From an uncultured Planctomycetaceae bacterium (GTDB lineage: Bacteria > Planctomycetota > Planctomycetia > Pirellulales > Pirellulaceae), in the NCBI GenBank assembly GCA_903927685.1, contig CAIYOB010000021.1, forward strand, positions 1 to 20,885: a stretch of DNA of 20,885 bases, given 5' to 3'. A model generated the notes under the pieces. The model was not told the origin of the DNA. It did not search any database and saw only the letters and a list, made by a program, of their open reading frames with translations. Shown piece after piece: positions 7,922 through 15,571 of this stretch (position 1 is the stretch's first letter; each line of letters starts with the position of its first letter). The translations under genes were made by a program, and so were the position numbers.

Positions 7922-9343
7922 ATGCGCATCGACCGCTTGACCGTCCAGAACTTCAAGGGCTTCGCCGAGCGGGAACTCGAGTTCCCGCGGCGGCTTGACG
8001 CCCCGCCTGAGGAGCAGGGGTCGTTCCATCTGCTGATCGGGGACAACGGTTCGGGCAAGACGAGCACCCTGGACGCGCTGGCCGTGGCGCTGGGACTGTG
8101 GCACAAAGCCGCGCCGCGCAGCGGTTGGCGCAACATCCTGCAGGAAGAAATCCGCCTGGAACCGCAACCGTCCGGGGACCGGGTATTGTTCGAGCCGCGG
8201 TTACCGACCCGCATTACGGCCACCGGGAGGATCGGGGCGACCGACGGCTTGAGTTGGACACGAACGATCCGCGAAGGTGGCACACGGACGACCAACGCCG
8301 CGGCCCGGGAGGCCGAAGCGGCGATCGCGAATCTCGTGCAGGCCGCAGGGGCGGAGCGTGCGGTGCTGCCCGTGCTGGCCTACTATGGCGCGGGCCGGAC
8401 GTGGCTGCCGACGAATAAGCGGCCGGGAGGCCGGGTCTCGGCCAAGAAGTCCCAGCGACTCGATGCGTACCACCATTGCCTCGACACACGCATCCGGGAT
8501 CGCGACGTGAATGAGTGGTTCTTATTCGAGGCCGTCGCTGCGGTCAACGGCCAGGGCGCGGAGCGGCCGGGGGTCCGCGCGGTCAAGCAGGCCGTCCTGG
8601 CCTGCATTCCCGGCGCGGATGGGCTCCGCTACGATTCTGACCTGAAGGAGATCGTGCTCTCGATCGGTGGGTGGCAGCAGCCTTTCTACAATCTGAGCGC
8701 CGGACAACGGATGATGCTGGCGTTGGTGGCCGACATCGCCATCAAAGCCGTGACGCTCAACTCGCACCTGTTGGGACCGGAGGGCCCGGGGGCCCAGGAT
8801 CCCGGCGTGGTCCTGCGCCACACCGCGGGCGTGGTGTTGATCGATGAATTGGACGTGCATCTGCACCCGACGTGGCAGCGGCGGGTAATCGAAGACCTGC
8901 GGCGGACGTTTCCCAACCTGCAGTTCATCGCGACCAGCCACTCGGCGTTCGTGGTCCAGACGCTGCGCCCGGGCGAATTGGTCCCGCTGCAGGGGCAACC
9001 GGTCGCGGAGTTCGGCAACCTGGGAATTGAGACGATTGCGCGAGGGCTGATGGGGGTCGAGCGGCCGGACGTCAGTCCCCGCTATCGCGAAATGGTCGGG
9101 GCCGCCAAGCACTACCTCTTGACCCTGGACGAAGCGGCGAAGGCGCCTGCGGACAAGTTGGCGGATTTCCAGGAACGCTTGGCGGCCGGCATTCCGCCCT
9201 ATGCCGACAACCCGGCGTTTCAGGCCCTGTTGGAACTCGAGCGCGAGGCACGTCTGGGCAAGGCGATGGTCCAGACTCAGCTCGACGCCGACGAAAATGC
9301 CGCGTTCGTGGCCGGAGAGAGGAACGACGATTTCGAGGTCTAA
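7922..9343 (+). CDS. ABC/SMC-type AAA ATPase, PtuA-like (Septu-type defence pair)
   Basis: This encodes 473 residues. ATG 7922 is chosen over GTG 7919 because GGGAGG ends five bases before the ATG. The N-terminus MRIDRLTVQNFKGF is the standard opening strand of overcoming-lysogeny/RecF-like ATPases. GDNGSGKT (40-47) is Walker A. NLSAGQR (257-263) is the ABC signature. VVLIDELDVHLHP (304-316) is Walker B with the catalytic Glu and D-loop, and ATSHSAF (337-343) is the H-loop. Between them is a family-specific insert with AYYGAGRTW. The HNH gene follows after 40 bases on the same strand. This ATPase plus HNH arrangement is that of Septu (PtuA/PtuB), where the ATPase senses infection and controls the nuclease. 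Similarity to PtuA is judged from architecture and length, so a related but distinct ATPase-nuclease system is possible. Confidence 0.82.
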   Translation: MRIDRLTVQNFKGFAERELEFPRRLDAPPEEQGSFHLLIGDNGSGKTSTLDALAVALGLWHKAAPRSGWRNILQEEIRLEPQPSGDRVLFEPRLPTRITATGRIGATDGLSWTRTIREGGTRTTNAAAREAEAAIANLVQAAGAERAVLPVLAYYGAGRTWLPTNKRPGGRVSAKKSQRLDAYHHCLDTRIRDRDVNEWFLFEAVAAVNGQGAERPGVRAVKQAVLACIPGADGLRYDSDLKEIVLSIGGWQQPFYNLSAGQRMMLALVADIAIKAVTLNSHLLGPEGPGAQDPGVVLRHTAGVVLIDELDVHLHPTWQRRVIEDLRRTFPNLQFIATSHSAFVVQTLRPGELVPLQGQPVAEFGNLGIETIARGLMGVERPDVSPRYREMVGAAKHYLLTLDEAAKAPADKLADFQERLAAGIPPYADNPAFQALLELEREARLGKAMVQTQLDADENAAFVAGERNDDFEV

Positions 9344-9383
9344 CCGCCGCGGACGGCGGGTCACCATGCCTGGGAGTGTGACG

Positions 9384-10109
9384 ATGCGACCGATCGAGCG
9401 CGGTACCAGCCCCCACCCCGGGGACTTCGCCGACTATCGCGACGCCTTTCCGTACCTCCAGGCCCGGTTGGGGCCGTTCTGCTCCTACTGCGAACGGCGA
9501 ATCGCCACCATGTTGGCGGTCGAGCATATTCAGCCCAAAGGTCTGCCCCAATACGCCCACCTGATCGGCCAGTGGGACAATTTCCTGCTGGGCTGCGTGA
9601 ACTGCAATGGGACCAAGAAAGACAAGGACGTTCATCTGGCCGAAGTGTTCCTGCCCGACCGGGACAATACCACTGCCGCTTTCGACTACTCACCGGATGG
9701 CAAGGTTGCTCCTGCCGCGGCACTGACCGATGGTCCGCGGCAAATGGCCAAGGACACCCTGGCCCTGACGGGTTTGGACAAACCCCTCAATGCCGTCCTC
9801 GACGAGAACGGCCAGCTGGTGGCCATCGATCGCGTCGCACAGCGGATGGAGGTCTGGCTCGTTGCGCAGCGAAGCCACGGCCACCTGCAACACCATCCGA
9901 CGGATGCGATCCGCGAACAGATTGTCGAGACGGCCCGTGGGTACGGGTTTTTCAGCATCTGGATGACGGTTTTCCTCGACGATCCGGAAATGCGTCGACG
10001 CCTCATCGCCGGTTTTCCAGGCACTGCCGTTGACTGCTTCCAGGCGGCGACAACGGCTGCGGTTTCTCCTCGCCCGCCGGGCCATCTACCTCAGGGATCG
10101 AAGATCTGA
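9384..10109 (+). CDS. HNH endonuclease, PtuB-like
   Basis: This encodes 241 residues. ATG 9384 is preferred over ATG 9366 because GGGAG lies seven bases upstream of it, whereas nothing similar precedes 9366. The HNH finger is complete. C33-S-Y-C36 and C71-V-N-C74 form the two zinc-binding pairs. E47-H48 (VEHIQPKG) supplies the catalytic His. N66 (WDNFLLGC) supplies the central Asn, and NGTKKDKD follows. The C-terminal 140 residues are helical with no second known domain. It is the second gene of an operon with the ABC-type ATPase, only 40 bases downstream of its stop, and should be the DNA- or RNA-cutting effector of the pair. The short 5' segment between the genes has no obvious terminator. 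Confidence 0.85.
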   Translation: MRPIERGTSPHPGDFADYRDAFPYLQARLGPFCSYCERRIATMLAVEHIQPKGLPQYAHLIGQWDNFLLGCVNCNGTKKDKDVHLAEVFLPDRDNTTAAFDYSPDGKVAPAAALTDGPRQMAKDTLALTGLDKPLNAVLDENGQLVAIDRVAQRMEVWLVAQRSHGHLQHHPTDAIREQIVETARGYGFFSIWMTVFLDDPEMRRRLIAGFPGTAVDCFQAATTAAVSPRPPGHLPQGSKI

Positions 10110-10142
10110 CCCCACGGAAACCCTGGCTGTCACCGGAACTCG

Positions 10143-10165
10143 GTCTTTGTGCCTCTGTGGTTCAA
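10143..10165. repeat. Phrase resembling a dispersed bacterial intergenic repeat
   Basis: CTTTGTGCCTCTGTGGTTCA lies in the 159-base gap between the HNH gene and the ceramidase-like gene. Its reverse complement is a phrase I associate with repeats scattered between genes in planctomycetes and some other phyla. There is a single copy here, so the repeat identity is recalled rather than shown. Nothing else is evident in this gap apart from the AAAGGAG ribosome binding site of the next gene. Confidence 0.3.
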
Positions 10166-10268
10166 GTCCCTCCGTTCGATGCCACGAGCCAACTTGACTG
10201 GAACCGCGGGCGGCGGTAAGCATGAGCCCGTTCGATCTCACGGCCATCCACCCCCAAAGGAGCCTGCC

Positions 10269-11735
10269 ATGAAACGGTCTTTCGCCGGCGTCGTGTTTGC
10301 CACCGCCTGGAGCGTGTTGCTGGTCTGGAGTGCCTTTCCCACCCGGGCTTCTGGGGCGGAATTGCTGGTCGGAGCGGCGTCGGTCGACATCACGCCGCCT
10401 AAAGCGGTCGCCCTGTGGGGGCAGTTCGGCCTGCGGCTCTCGACCCAGCCGGACACGCCGCTGACGGCCAACGTCGTGGCCCTGCAGTCCGGCGACGCGC
10501 GGACCACGTTCGTTTCGCTGGACCTGCTGCAGTTGCCCGAGGTCTGTGTCCAAGCCATCCGCGACGCGGTCGCGAAGAAAGATGCGGCGATCAACGTGCA
10601 GACTCTCGTCCTGACCGCGACGCATACGCATACGGCGCCCGTGCTCGTGCCGGGGACGCCGGGCATCCCGGTGAACGACCAGACGCTGAGCGTCGCCGAG
10701 ACGATCACGTTCCTGGCCGACAAGATCAGCGACGGGGTCGTCGCCGCCTGGCAGGACGTCGCACCGGGCAAGCTGTCGTACGGACTGGACCGGAACAGCA
10801 TCGGCTTCGGGCGGCGAGCCGTCTACGCTGACGGCACGGCCCAGATGTACGGCAACACGAACCGGCCGGATTTCGTCAATCTGGAAGGCATGGACGACGA
10901 CGATGTCGGCTCGATCTTCTTCTACGACGGGCAGGATAATCTGAAGGCGATCGCCGTCAACGTGGCCTGTCCGGCGCAGGTGGTCGAAGCCCAGTCCGCC
11001 GTCAACGCGGACTACTGGCTTCCGGTGCGGCAGAACCTGCAGGCTCGGTACGGAAAAGGGCTTGTCGTGCTGGGCTGGGGCGGCGCGGCCGGCGACATGT
11101 CCCCGCGGCCGATCCTGCACCAGGCCGCCAATGCCCGGATGCGCAAGTTGCGCGGCATGAACGAGCTCCAGGAAGTGGCCCGGCGGGTCGATCTGTCCGT
11201 CAGCCAGACCTTTGATGCGGTCCAAGGGGAGAAGATCGCCGACCCGATTCTGAAGCACGTCGCGGTCACGCTGCAGCTGCCGTTGAATAAGATCACCGAG
11301 GCCCAGTACCAACAAGCCCTGGCCGAGTACAACAAGGTCCTGGCGCAGGTCGAACAGGATCCGGCCAGCGCCGCTCGCGTCGCTTTCATGGCCCGCGACT
11401 GGCATCTGGGAGTGGTGAAACGCTACGAGCAACTGCAGCAGAATCCGGACGCGACGTATCCCGTCGAGATTCACGTGGTCCGGCTCGGCGATCTGGTCGT
11501 CTGCTCCAATCCGTTCGAACTGTATTGCGAGTACGGGATTCGCATCAAGGCCCGCTCGAAAGCGACGCAGACTTTCATCCTGCAGATGTCCGGCTTTGGC
11601 AGCTACCTGCCGACGGAACGCGCCCAAGCGGCCGGCTCGTATTCCGCCATTCCGCAAAGCAACATCATCGGTCCCGCCGGCGGCCAGATGCTGGTCGACC
11701 AGACCGTGGCCATCATCGATGAACTGTGGAAGTAA
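10269..11735 (+). CDS. Secreted neutral/alkaline ceramidase-like protein
   Basis: This encodes 488 residues. ATG 10269 has AAAGGAG seven bases upstream and starts a signal peptide (KRSFAGVVFATAWSVLLVWS, cleavage near ASGA). The mature protein begins ELLVGAASVDITPP, the usual start of the neutral/alkaline non-lysosomal ceramidase N-terminal domain. LTATHTHTAP (115-124) contains the His pair expected to bind zinc. NVACPAQVV and VLGWGGAAGDMSPRP are further conserved strands. The C-terminal portion (VRLGDLVVCSNPFELYCEYG, then FGSYLPTE) matches the rest of the fold. Planctomycete genomes carry many such genes, and whether they cleave ceramide or another amide is unknown. The gene lies 159 bases after the HNH gene and is unlikely to belong to that operon. 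Its end faces the GH16 gene with 56 bases between. Confidence 0.85.
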   Translation: MKRSFAGVVFATAWSVLLVWSAFPTRASGAELLVGAASVDITPPKAVALWGQFGLRLSTQPDTPLTANVVALQSGDARTTFVSLDLLQLPEVCVQAIRDAVAKKDAAINVQTLVLTATHTHTAPVLVPGTPGIPVNDQTLSVAETITFLADKISDGVVAAWQDVAPGKLSYGLDRNSIGFGRRAVYADGTAQMYGNTNRPDFVNLEGMDDDDVGSIFFYDGQDNLKAIAVNVACPAQVVEAQSAVNADYWLPVRQNLQARYGKGLVVLGWGGAAGDMSPRPILHQAANARMRKLRGMNELQEVARRVDLSVSQTFDAVQGEKIADPILKHVAVTLQLPLNKITEAQYQQALAEYNKVLAQVEQDPASAARVAFMARDWHLGVVKRYEQLQQNPDATYPVEIHVVRLGDLVVCSNPFELYCEYGIRIKARSKATQTFILQMSGFGSYLPTERAQAAGSYSAIPQSNIIGPAGGQMLVDQTVAIIDELWK

Positions 11736-11791
11736 AGGAACCGCACCTTCGCCCTTGCGGAGTACGCAACCCGCGAGCTGACCGGCGGTGA

Positions 11792-13459
11792 TCAGCTCTT
11801 CCCCTGGTAGACCCGCACGTAGTCCACGTACATGTCGGCCACGCCGTTGTAACGCGACAGGTCGACGGGCCAGCCGCCGCCCGTGGCGAGGTTGATGAGG
11901 AAGAAGAACGGCAATTGCCGAGAGAGCGGCAGCGTCGGGTGGCGGCCCACTTCGCGGTCGTCACAGTAATAGAGCGTATCGGCTGCGGTGACCTTGCAGC
12001 CGTAGGTGTGGAACGTCTCGAACCACGTCGAGGGGATGCCGAACTTGCCCATCCGAATCGGGTTGTGAAGCCCTTCGAATGCCTTGCTCTCCAGTGCCTT
12101 GCCGGTGTCGCCCTGGTTCCAGGCATGGGGACAGATCATATAGGCATCAAAGGCGTTGGGATGGCCCGGGCCTTCACCGCCGTAAGCCTCGATGATGTCC
12201 AATTCGTCGCAGGGCACGTCGAGCCCCCGACCCTGGACGTAACCCGTCATGTAATCCGTCAGCAGCCAGAATGCCGGCCAGGTGCCGCTGGCGTTCGGGC
12301 CGATGAACCGGCATTCGAAGTAGCAGGGGGCCTGGGCCGTGATGCCGCTGGCGTCGTTCTTCAAGGAGGAGATCAACCCGGAACTCTGGGCCTTCTCGCT
12401 GGCTCGGATCCGCAGGTAGGAATCGACCTGGCGAAAGGGGTTGTTGGGCTGAGCGAGGCTGGTGAAACGCAGGCTGCTGAAGTCCTGCTGGCCGCCCGGC
12501 GGCTTGTGGTCGTAATAGGTGCCCTGGGTGCCCGTAGCAGAGACGGTGAAGGGTCCCGAAAAGTCGTCGGCAAACACCAGGGTCATGCCGGCTGCGGCGG
12601 GCGGATCCCTGGGCATGCCTTCGTTCCACGAGTCCCCGACCTGGTTGTACAGCTGCAGGTAGCAGTTGTCTTTGGCCGCGCCGTTCTCGCCGCTGATTCT
12701 CACCGTGACGGGGCCGTGAGGGTAGGCCCGGGCAGGAAAGTTGAACGAGCCCCGGCCTTGCGGATCGAGGTCGACAACCGCGACGGTGGAATCGGTACCC
12801 GCTCCGGCGCCTGGTTGCCAACACTTGACGGTCACGCGAGGGAAACCGGGAGCTACGAGGTCGACCCGGGTGTCCCCGGCGATGTCCGAGCAGTACGGCG
12901 GCGAGAGGACGGCGATCTCATGGCGGCGGTATCGCTGCGGCGGTGGGGGGCCGGCGACGTGGACGAATTCCCACTGGGACAGCCACCAGGTCTGGCTCGT
13001 GGGCACGTTGGCGCCGTCGCAGACGACAAATCCTCGCTGCGGCTCGCAATTCAGGAACTTGCCGGTCGCGCAACTCTTGATCGACAGCCAGGTCCCGGAC
13101 ACCACATCGATCGTCCACAGGCTGGTCTCGTCCACCACGCCCGCACCGCGGGGGTGGACCAGGTTCACTTCGGCGGCGTCCTTGTTCGCCGCCAGATACG
13201 CGCCGGTCTCGAGGTTCTTGATGCGCTGCCCACCGGGTGTGTCTTCCAAGACCCAGCGGTGCCTGGCGTCGTCGCCGCCCTGGTCGTAACCGACCTTCTC
13301 CCCAGCCACATGCATGAACTGCTTCCAGCGATTCTGGATCTTGTAGCTGGTCACGTCCCCGTCCGCAGCAGACGCGCTGCCGCAGGCCGCCATGGCCAGA
13401 GTTAGCGCCGTTGCGAGCGAGAGCTTTGAACGTGTTGTAGCACGGCTGGACCACACCAT
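11792..13459 (-). CDS. Secreted GH16 family glycoside hydrolase with N-terminal lectin-like domain
   Basis: This encodes 555 residues. ATG 13459 has AAGGAG seven bases upstream. The N-terminus is a signal peptide (SKLSLATALTLAMAACGSAS, cleavage near ASA-AD); the AAC could also be a poor lipobox. Residues 35-165 have the repeated W/G pattern of a ricin-like or fascin-like beta-trefoil (SYKIQNRWKQFMHV, RIKNLETGAYLA, WLSIKSCATGKFLN). A linker of about 130 residues follows. The GH16 jelly-roll starts near MTLVFADDFSG (292-302). The catalytic ExDxxE motif is E419-L-D-I-I-E424, with E419 the nucleophile and E424 the acid/base. The domain ends with ADMYVDYVRVYQ. GH16 includes agarases, carrageenases, laminarinases and lichenases, and the exact substrate is not determined. 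It lies 21 bases after the macro-domain gene on the same strand. Confidence 0.9.
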   Translation of the reverse strand: MVWSSRATTRSKLSLATALTLAMAACGSASAADGDVTSYKIQNRWKQFMHVAGEKVGYDQGGDDARHRWVLEDTPGGQRIKNLETGAYLAANKDAAEVNLVHPRGAGVVDETSLWTIDVVSGTWLSIKSCATGKFLNCEPQRGFVVCDGANVPTSQTWWLSQWEFVHVAGPPPPQRYRRHEIAVLSPPYCSDIAGDTRVDLVAPGFPRVTVKCWQPGAGAGTDSTVAVVDLDPQGRGSFNFPARAYPHGPVTVRISGENGAAKDNCYLQLYNQVGDSWNEGMPRDPPAAAGMTLVFADDFSGPFTVSATGTQGTYYDHKPPGGQQDFSSLRFTSLAQPNNPFRQVDSYLRIRASEKAQSSGLISSLKNDASGITAQAPCYFECRFIGPNASGTWPAFWLLTDYMTGYVQGRGLDVPCDELDIIEAYGGEGPGHPNAFDAYMICPHAWNQGDTGKALESKAFEGLHNPIRMGKFGIPSTWFETFHTYGCKVTAADTLYYCDDREVGRHPTLPLSRQLPFFFLINLATGGGWPVDLSRYNGVADMYVDYVRVYQGKS

Positions 13460-13480
13460 GCGAGACTCCTTGTGTCGTCT

Positions 13481-14002
13481 CTATTCCGCCAGTCGAGCGT
13501 GATAGAGCGCCGCGTCCGCGGAAGAAAAACAGCAGAACGTGACGACCTGGGGCGCGGCGTGGGTCGCCAGCCACTCGGCGACGGTCGCAACCGCGATGTT
13601 ACACGCTTCCGCCTTGGGGTAACCGAAAACGCCGGTCGAGATGCACGGGAAGGCCACTGTTTCCAGCCCGGCCTCGGAGGCCAGCCGGAGCGATTCTCGA
13701 TAACACGAGGCGAGCAGTTCCGCTTCCCCGTACCCACCGCCGTCGTACACGGGGCCCACGGTGTGAATGACGTGGCGTGCCGCCAGGCGATGGCCGAGCG
13801 TCATTCTGGCTTGTCCCGTCGGGCATCCGCCCAACTGGCGGCATTCCTGCAGCAGCCCCGGTCCGGCCGCCCGATGAATGGCCCCATCCACGCCACCGCC
13901 GCCGAGCAGCGAGCGGTTCGCGGCGTTGACGATGGCGTCGACGTTCAATTGCGTGATGTCGCCTTCGACCACGCGCATCCGGGTAGCAGCGATTCCAGCC
14001 AT
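13481..14002 (-). CDS. MacroD-type macro-domain protein (ADP-ribose/O-acetyl-ADP-ribose hydrolase)
   Basis: This encodes 173 residues, essentially one macro domain. ATG 14002 has GGAGG eight bases upstream; a TTG further upstream overlaps that site and is less likely. VVEGDITQLNVDAIVNAANR (11-30) carries the adenine-binding Asp (GDIT) and the NAAN motif. GGGGVDGAIHRAAGP (34-48) is the MacroD catalytic loop, and ISTGVFGYP (121-129) is the phosphate-binding loop. Enzymes of this class remove ADP-ribose from Asp/Glu or deacetylate O-acetyl-ADP-ribose. The gene follows the reverse transcriptase with 79 bases between and reads the same way. Macro domains occur in phage-conflict and ADP-ribosylation systems, so a partnership is possible. 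Ordinary housekeeping use, as with YmdB-like proteins, is the alternative. Confidence 0.9.
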   Translation of the reverse strand: MAGIAATRMRVVEGDITQLNVDAIVNAANRSLLGGGGVDGAIHRAAGPGLLQECRQLGGCPTGQARMTLGHRLAARHVIHTVGPVYDGGGYGEAELLASCYRESLRLASEAGLETVAFPCISTGVFGYPKAEACNIAVATVAEWLATHAAPQVVTFCCFSSADAALYHARLAE

Positions 14003-14081
14003 CTCGGGTTCCTCCAATCGTCTTCGTCACGGCGAGGCGAGGCAGCGACATTGACTCCCACGCTGGCGGATCCGCCGGTGC

Positions 14082-15374
14082 CTACCCGCCGCCCCGGGCC
14101 CGTTGCGCCTGCTGGAATTCCGCCAGCAAGGGCGCCGCCTGATCGCCGTTGAGCATGCGGAGATAGGCCAGCTTGCCGCCCAGCCGCTGCACGCTTTTCG
14201 CATCCAGCGACTCCGGAGACCGGGCGAATTGATGGACGGCGGCGCGGAGACGCCGGCGCTCGCGGCGGCACAGGCCGGCCGTCTGATTCACGACAACTCC
14301 CGTGACCATCTGCCGCCGGGACTTGCGCAGCACGCGCGTCTTGTCCCGGTTCAGCACGAAGCCCTCTTCGCGGACAATCCGCGCCGTCACGGCCAGCAGG
14401 AGCTTGATCTTGTCGAAATCGTCGCCGGAGAAAGTCAGATCGTCGGCATACCGGGTGTAGGCGAAACCGTGTTGGCGGGCGAAACCAGCGAGCCGGCGGT
14501 CCAACCGCAGGAGAATCGCGTTGCACAATCCCGGACTGGTCGGCGCGCCTTGCACGCAGACGCGCGGCCCGACCGGGACGTGAAACACCTGGCCGCCCAC
14601 CTCGACCGGCTGCCGCGGCGCTTCCGTCATCAGGGCGGCCAGCGTGGCCGCCACCTGGTAGCCATACCCCAGGGAAATGAACAAGCCGCGAACGCGGCCG
14701 AAATGGATCGTGGGAAAGCAGTCCTTCAGATCCAGTTTGACCACCACGGCTCGGCCGACGTGCGGGGCCGCGTTGGTCGCCACGGAACGCTGCGGGAGGA
14801 ACCCGTGGGCGGCGGCGCTGGCCGGCAACCGGCTGACGAGCAGCTCGTGCAACCGCCGCTGGACCGCCTTCAGCCGTCGCTTGGGGGCGTGGATCAGCCG
14901 CTGCCCGCCGGAACGTTTGGGAATCGCAAACGTGACGTAATGCGGCGTCGTCTCGCGCTGCCGATGGATGCTGAAGTGCCGCAGCATGCCGACGCTCAGT
15001 CCCAGGGCCTCGGCCAGTTGTTGTTCGGTCTCCCAGGCAGGCAGCTGGTAGCGGGCCAGCTGGTCCGGGTCGGCCAAGAGATCGCGGATGTTCCGGTCGC
15101 GTGTCCGCAGCGTGGCCGAGAACAAGCGGTCGGCCTCCGAACGCTCGAGGATCTTGGGCTTCTTCCGCCGCGACCAGACTGCCGTGCGGCTCTTCGGCTT
15201 GGGCAGCAAGCGCGGATCGCGCAACGCACGCCGCAAGTGCTGCGGCTTGAGCGGGCCGCCGGAGGTGTCGATCCGCTCGGCGACATCTTCCGGATCCGCG
15301 CCGGTCAACTCCGAGATGTCGCGAACCGGCGACCGGGGGCGAAACAGCGACTGAAGCCAGGCGAACAGGCTCAC
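14082..15374 (-). CDS. Retron-type reverse transcriptase
   Basis: This encodes 430 residues from GTG 15374, which has GGGAG seven bases upstream; no ATG in frame precedes the conserved region so well. Residues 1-135 are a basic N-terminal extension. The RT domain starts near HYVTFAIPKRSGGQRLIHAP (145-164). N201-A-A-P-H205 is the retron NAxxH signature. VVKLDLKDCFPTI (211-223) is motif A with the first catalytic Asp, D215. VQGAPTSP (274-281) is motif B. TRYADDLTFSG (307-317) is the catalytic YADD. QMVTGVVVN (355-363) holds the VTG signature used for template RNA recognition. No maturase or HNH domain follows, which argues against a group II intron. Length and N-terminal extension resemble myxobacterial retron RTs. 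It should prime msDNA synthesis from a branched guanosine in an adjacent RNA. Confidence 0.92.
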   Translation of the reverse strand: MSLFAWLQSLFRPRSPVRDISELTGADPEDVAERIDTSGGPLKPQHLRRALRDPRLLPKPKSRTAVWSRRKKPKILERSEADRLFSATLRTRDRNIRDLLADPDQLARYQLPAWETEQQLAEALGLSVGMLRHFSIHRQRETTPHYVTFAIPKRSGGQRLIHAPKRRLKAVQRRLHELLVSRLPASAAAHGFLPQRSVATNAAPHVGRAVVVKLDLKDCFPTIHFGRVRGLFISLGYGYQVAATLAALMTEAPRQPVEVGGQVFHVPVGPRVCVQGAPTSPGLCNAILLRLDRRLAGFARQHGFAYTRYADDLTFSGDDFDKIKLLLAVTARIVREEGFVLNRDKTRVLRKSRRQMVTGVVVNQTAGLCRRERRRLRAAVHQFARSPESLDAKSVQRLGGKLAYLRMLNGDQAAPLLAEFQQAQRARGGG

Positions 15375-15400
15375 GAGCGGACTCCCACAGTCGTTGAGGG

Positions 15401-15542
15401 AATGGCACGAGGTGAAGGACTCAGGATTGCCTGGGTGGCTGTGGTCGAGTGCAGCGAGCCCACAGTCCGCGGGATTGCGGGGGCTTGCTGCACTCGACGC
15501 CGGCCACGGTTCCCTTGCTTATTCTCTTAACCTCGTGCCATT
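15401..15542 (-). ncRNA. Candidate retron msr-msd RNA (element A)
   Basis: This element ends 26 bases upstream of the reverse transcriptase start, the usual place for msr-msd. A perfect 12-base inverted repeat closes it, AATGGCACGAGG (15401-15412) with CCTCGTGCCATT (15531-15542). It extends inward with a few more pairs and would be the a1/a2 stem. In the transcribed (minus) direction AATAAGCAAGGG follows the first arm and offers an AGC guanosine in the position of retron branching sites. Then comes a long hairpin: GTCGAGTGCAGC (15444-15455) pairs perfectly with GCTGCACTCGAC (15487-15498). It is prolonged by GTGGC/GCCAC outside, and by a one-mismatch AAGCCC/GGGCTC and CCGC/GCGG inside. A small CAGG-CAAT-CCTG hairpin precedes the second arm. 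The msr part would be unusually short. The alternative is a MITE-like dispersed repeat with 12-base terminal inverted repeats. Confidence 0.5.
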
Positions 15543-15571
15543 CGCCGTTGAAGGGCGGCGCCGAGGGCGCG

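Noticed and set aside
7635..7922. 95-residue plus-strand frame before the ATPase gene
   Set aside because: Its start overlaps the previous stop region without a ribosome binding site and the product has no recognisable features.
10086..11657. Long minus-strand open frame opposite the ceramidase-like gene
   Set aside because: Arg/Gly/Asp-rich composition without motifs, typical of a shadow frame of a high-GC gene.
11736..11791. Terminator between the convergent ceramidase-like and GH16 genes
   Set aside because: Only a 5-bp CCGCA/TGCGG stem with a 10-base loop and no T-run.
14065..14076. GGCGGATCCGCC palindrome between RT and macro gene as a terminator
   Set aside because: Only four pairs could form around a four-base loop and no T-run follows; too weak to call.
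14103..15530. Long open frame on the plus strand opposite the reverse transcriptase
   Set aside because: It mirrors a real GC-rich gene, has no family motif, and the minus strand carries every RT signature.
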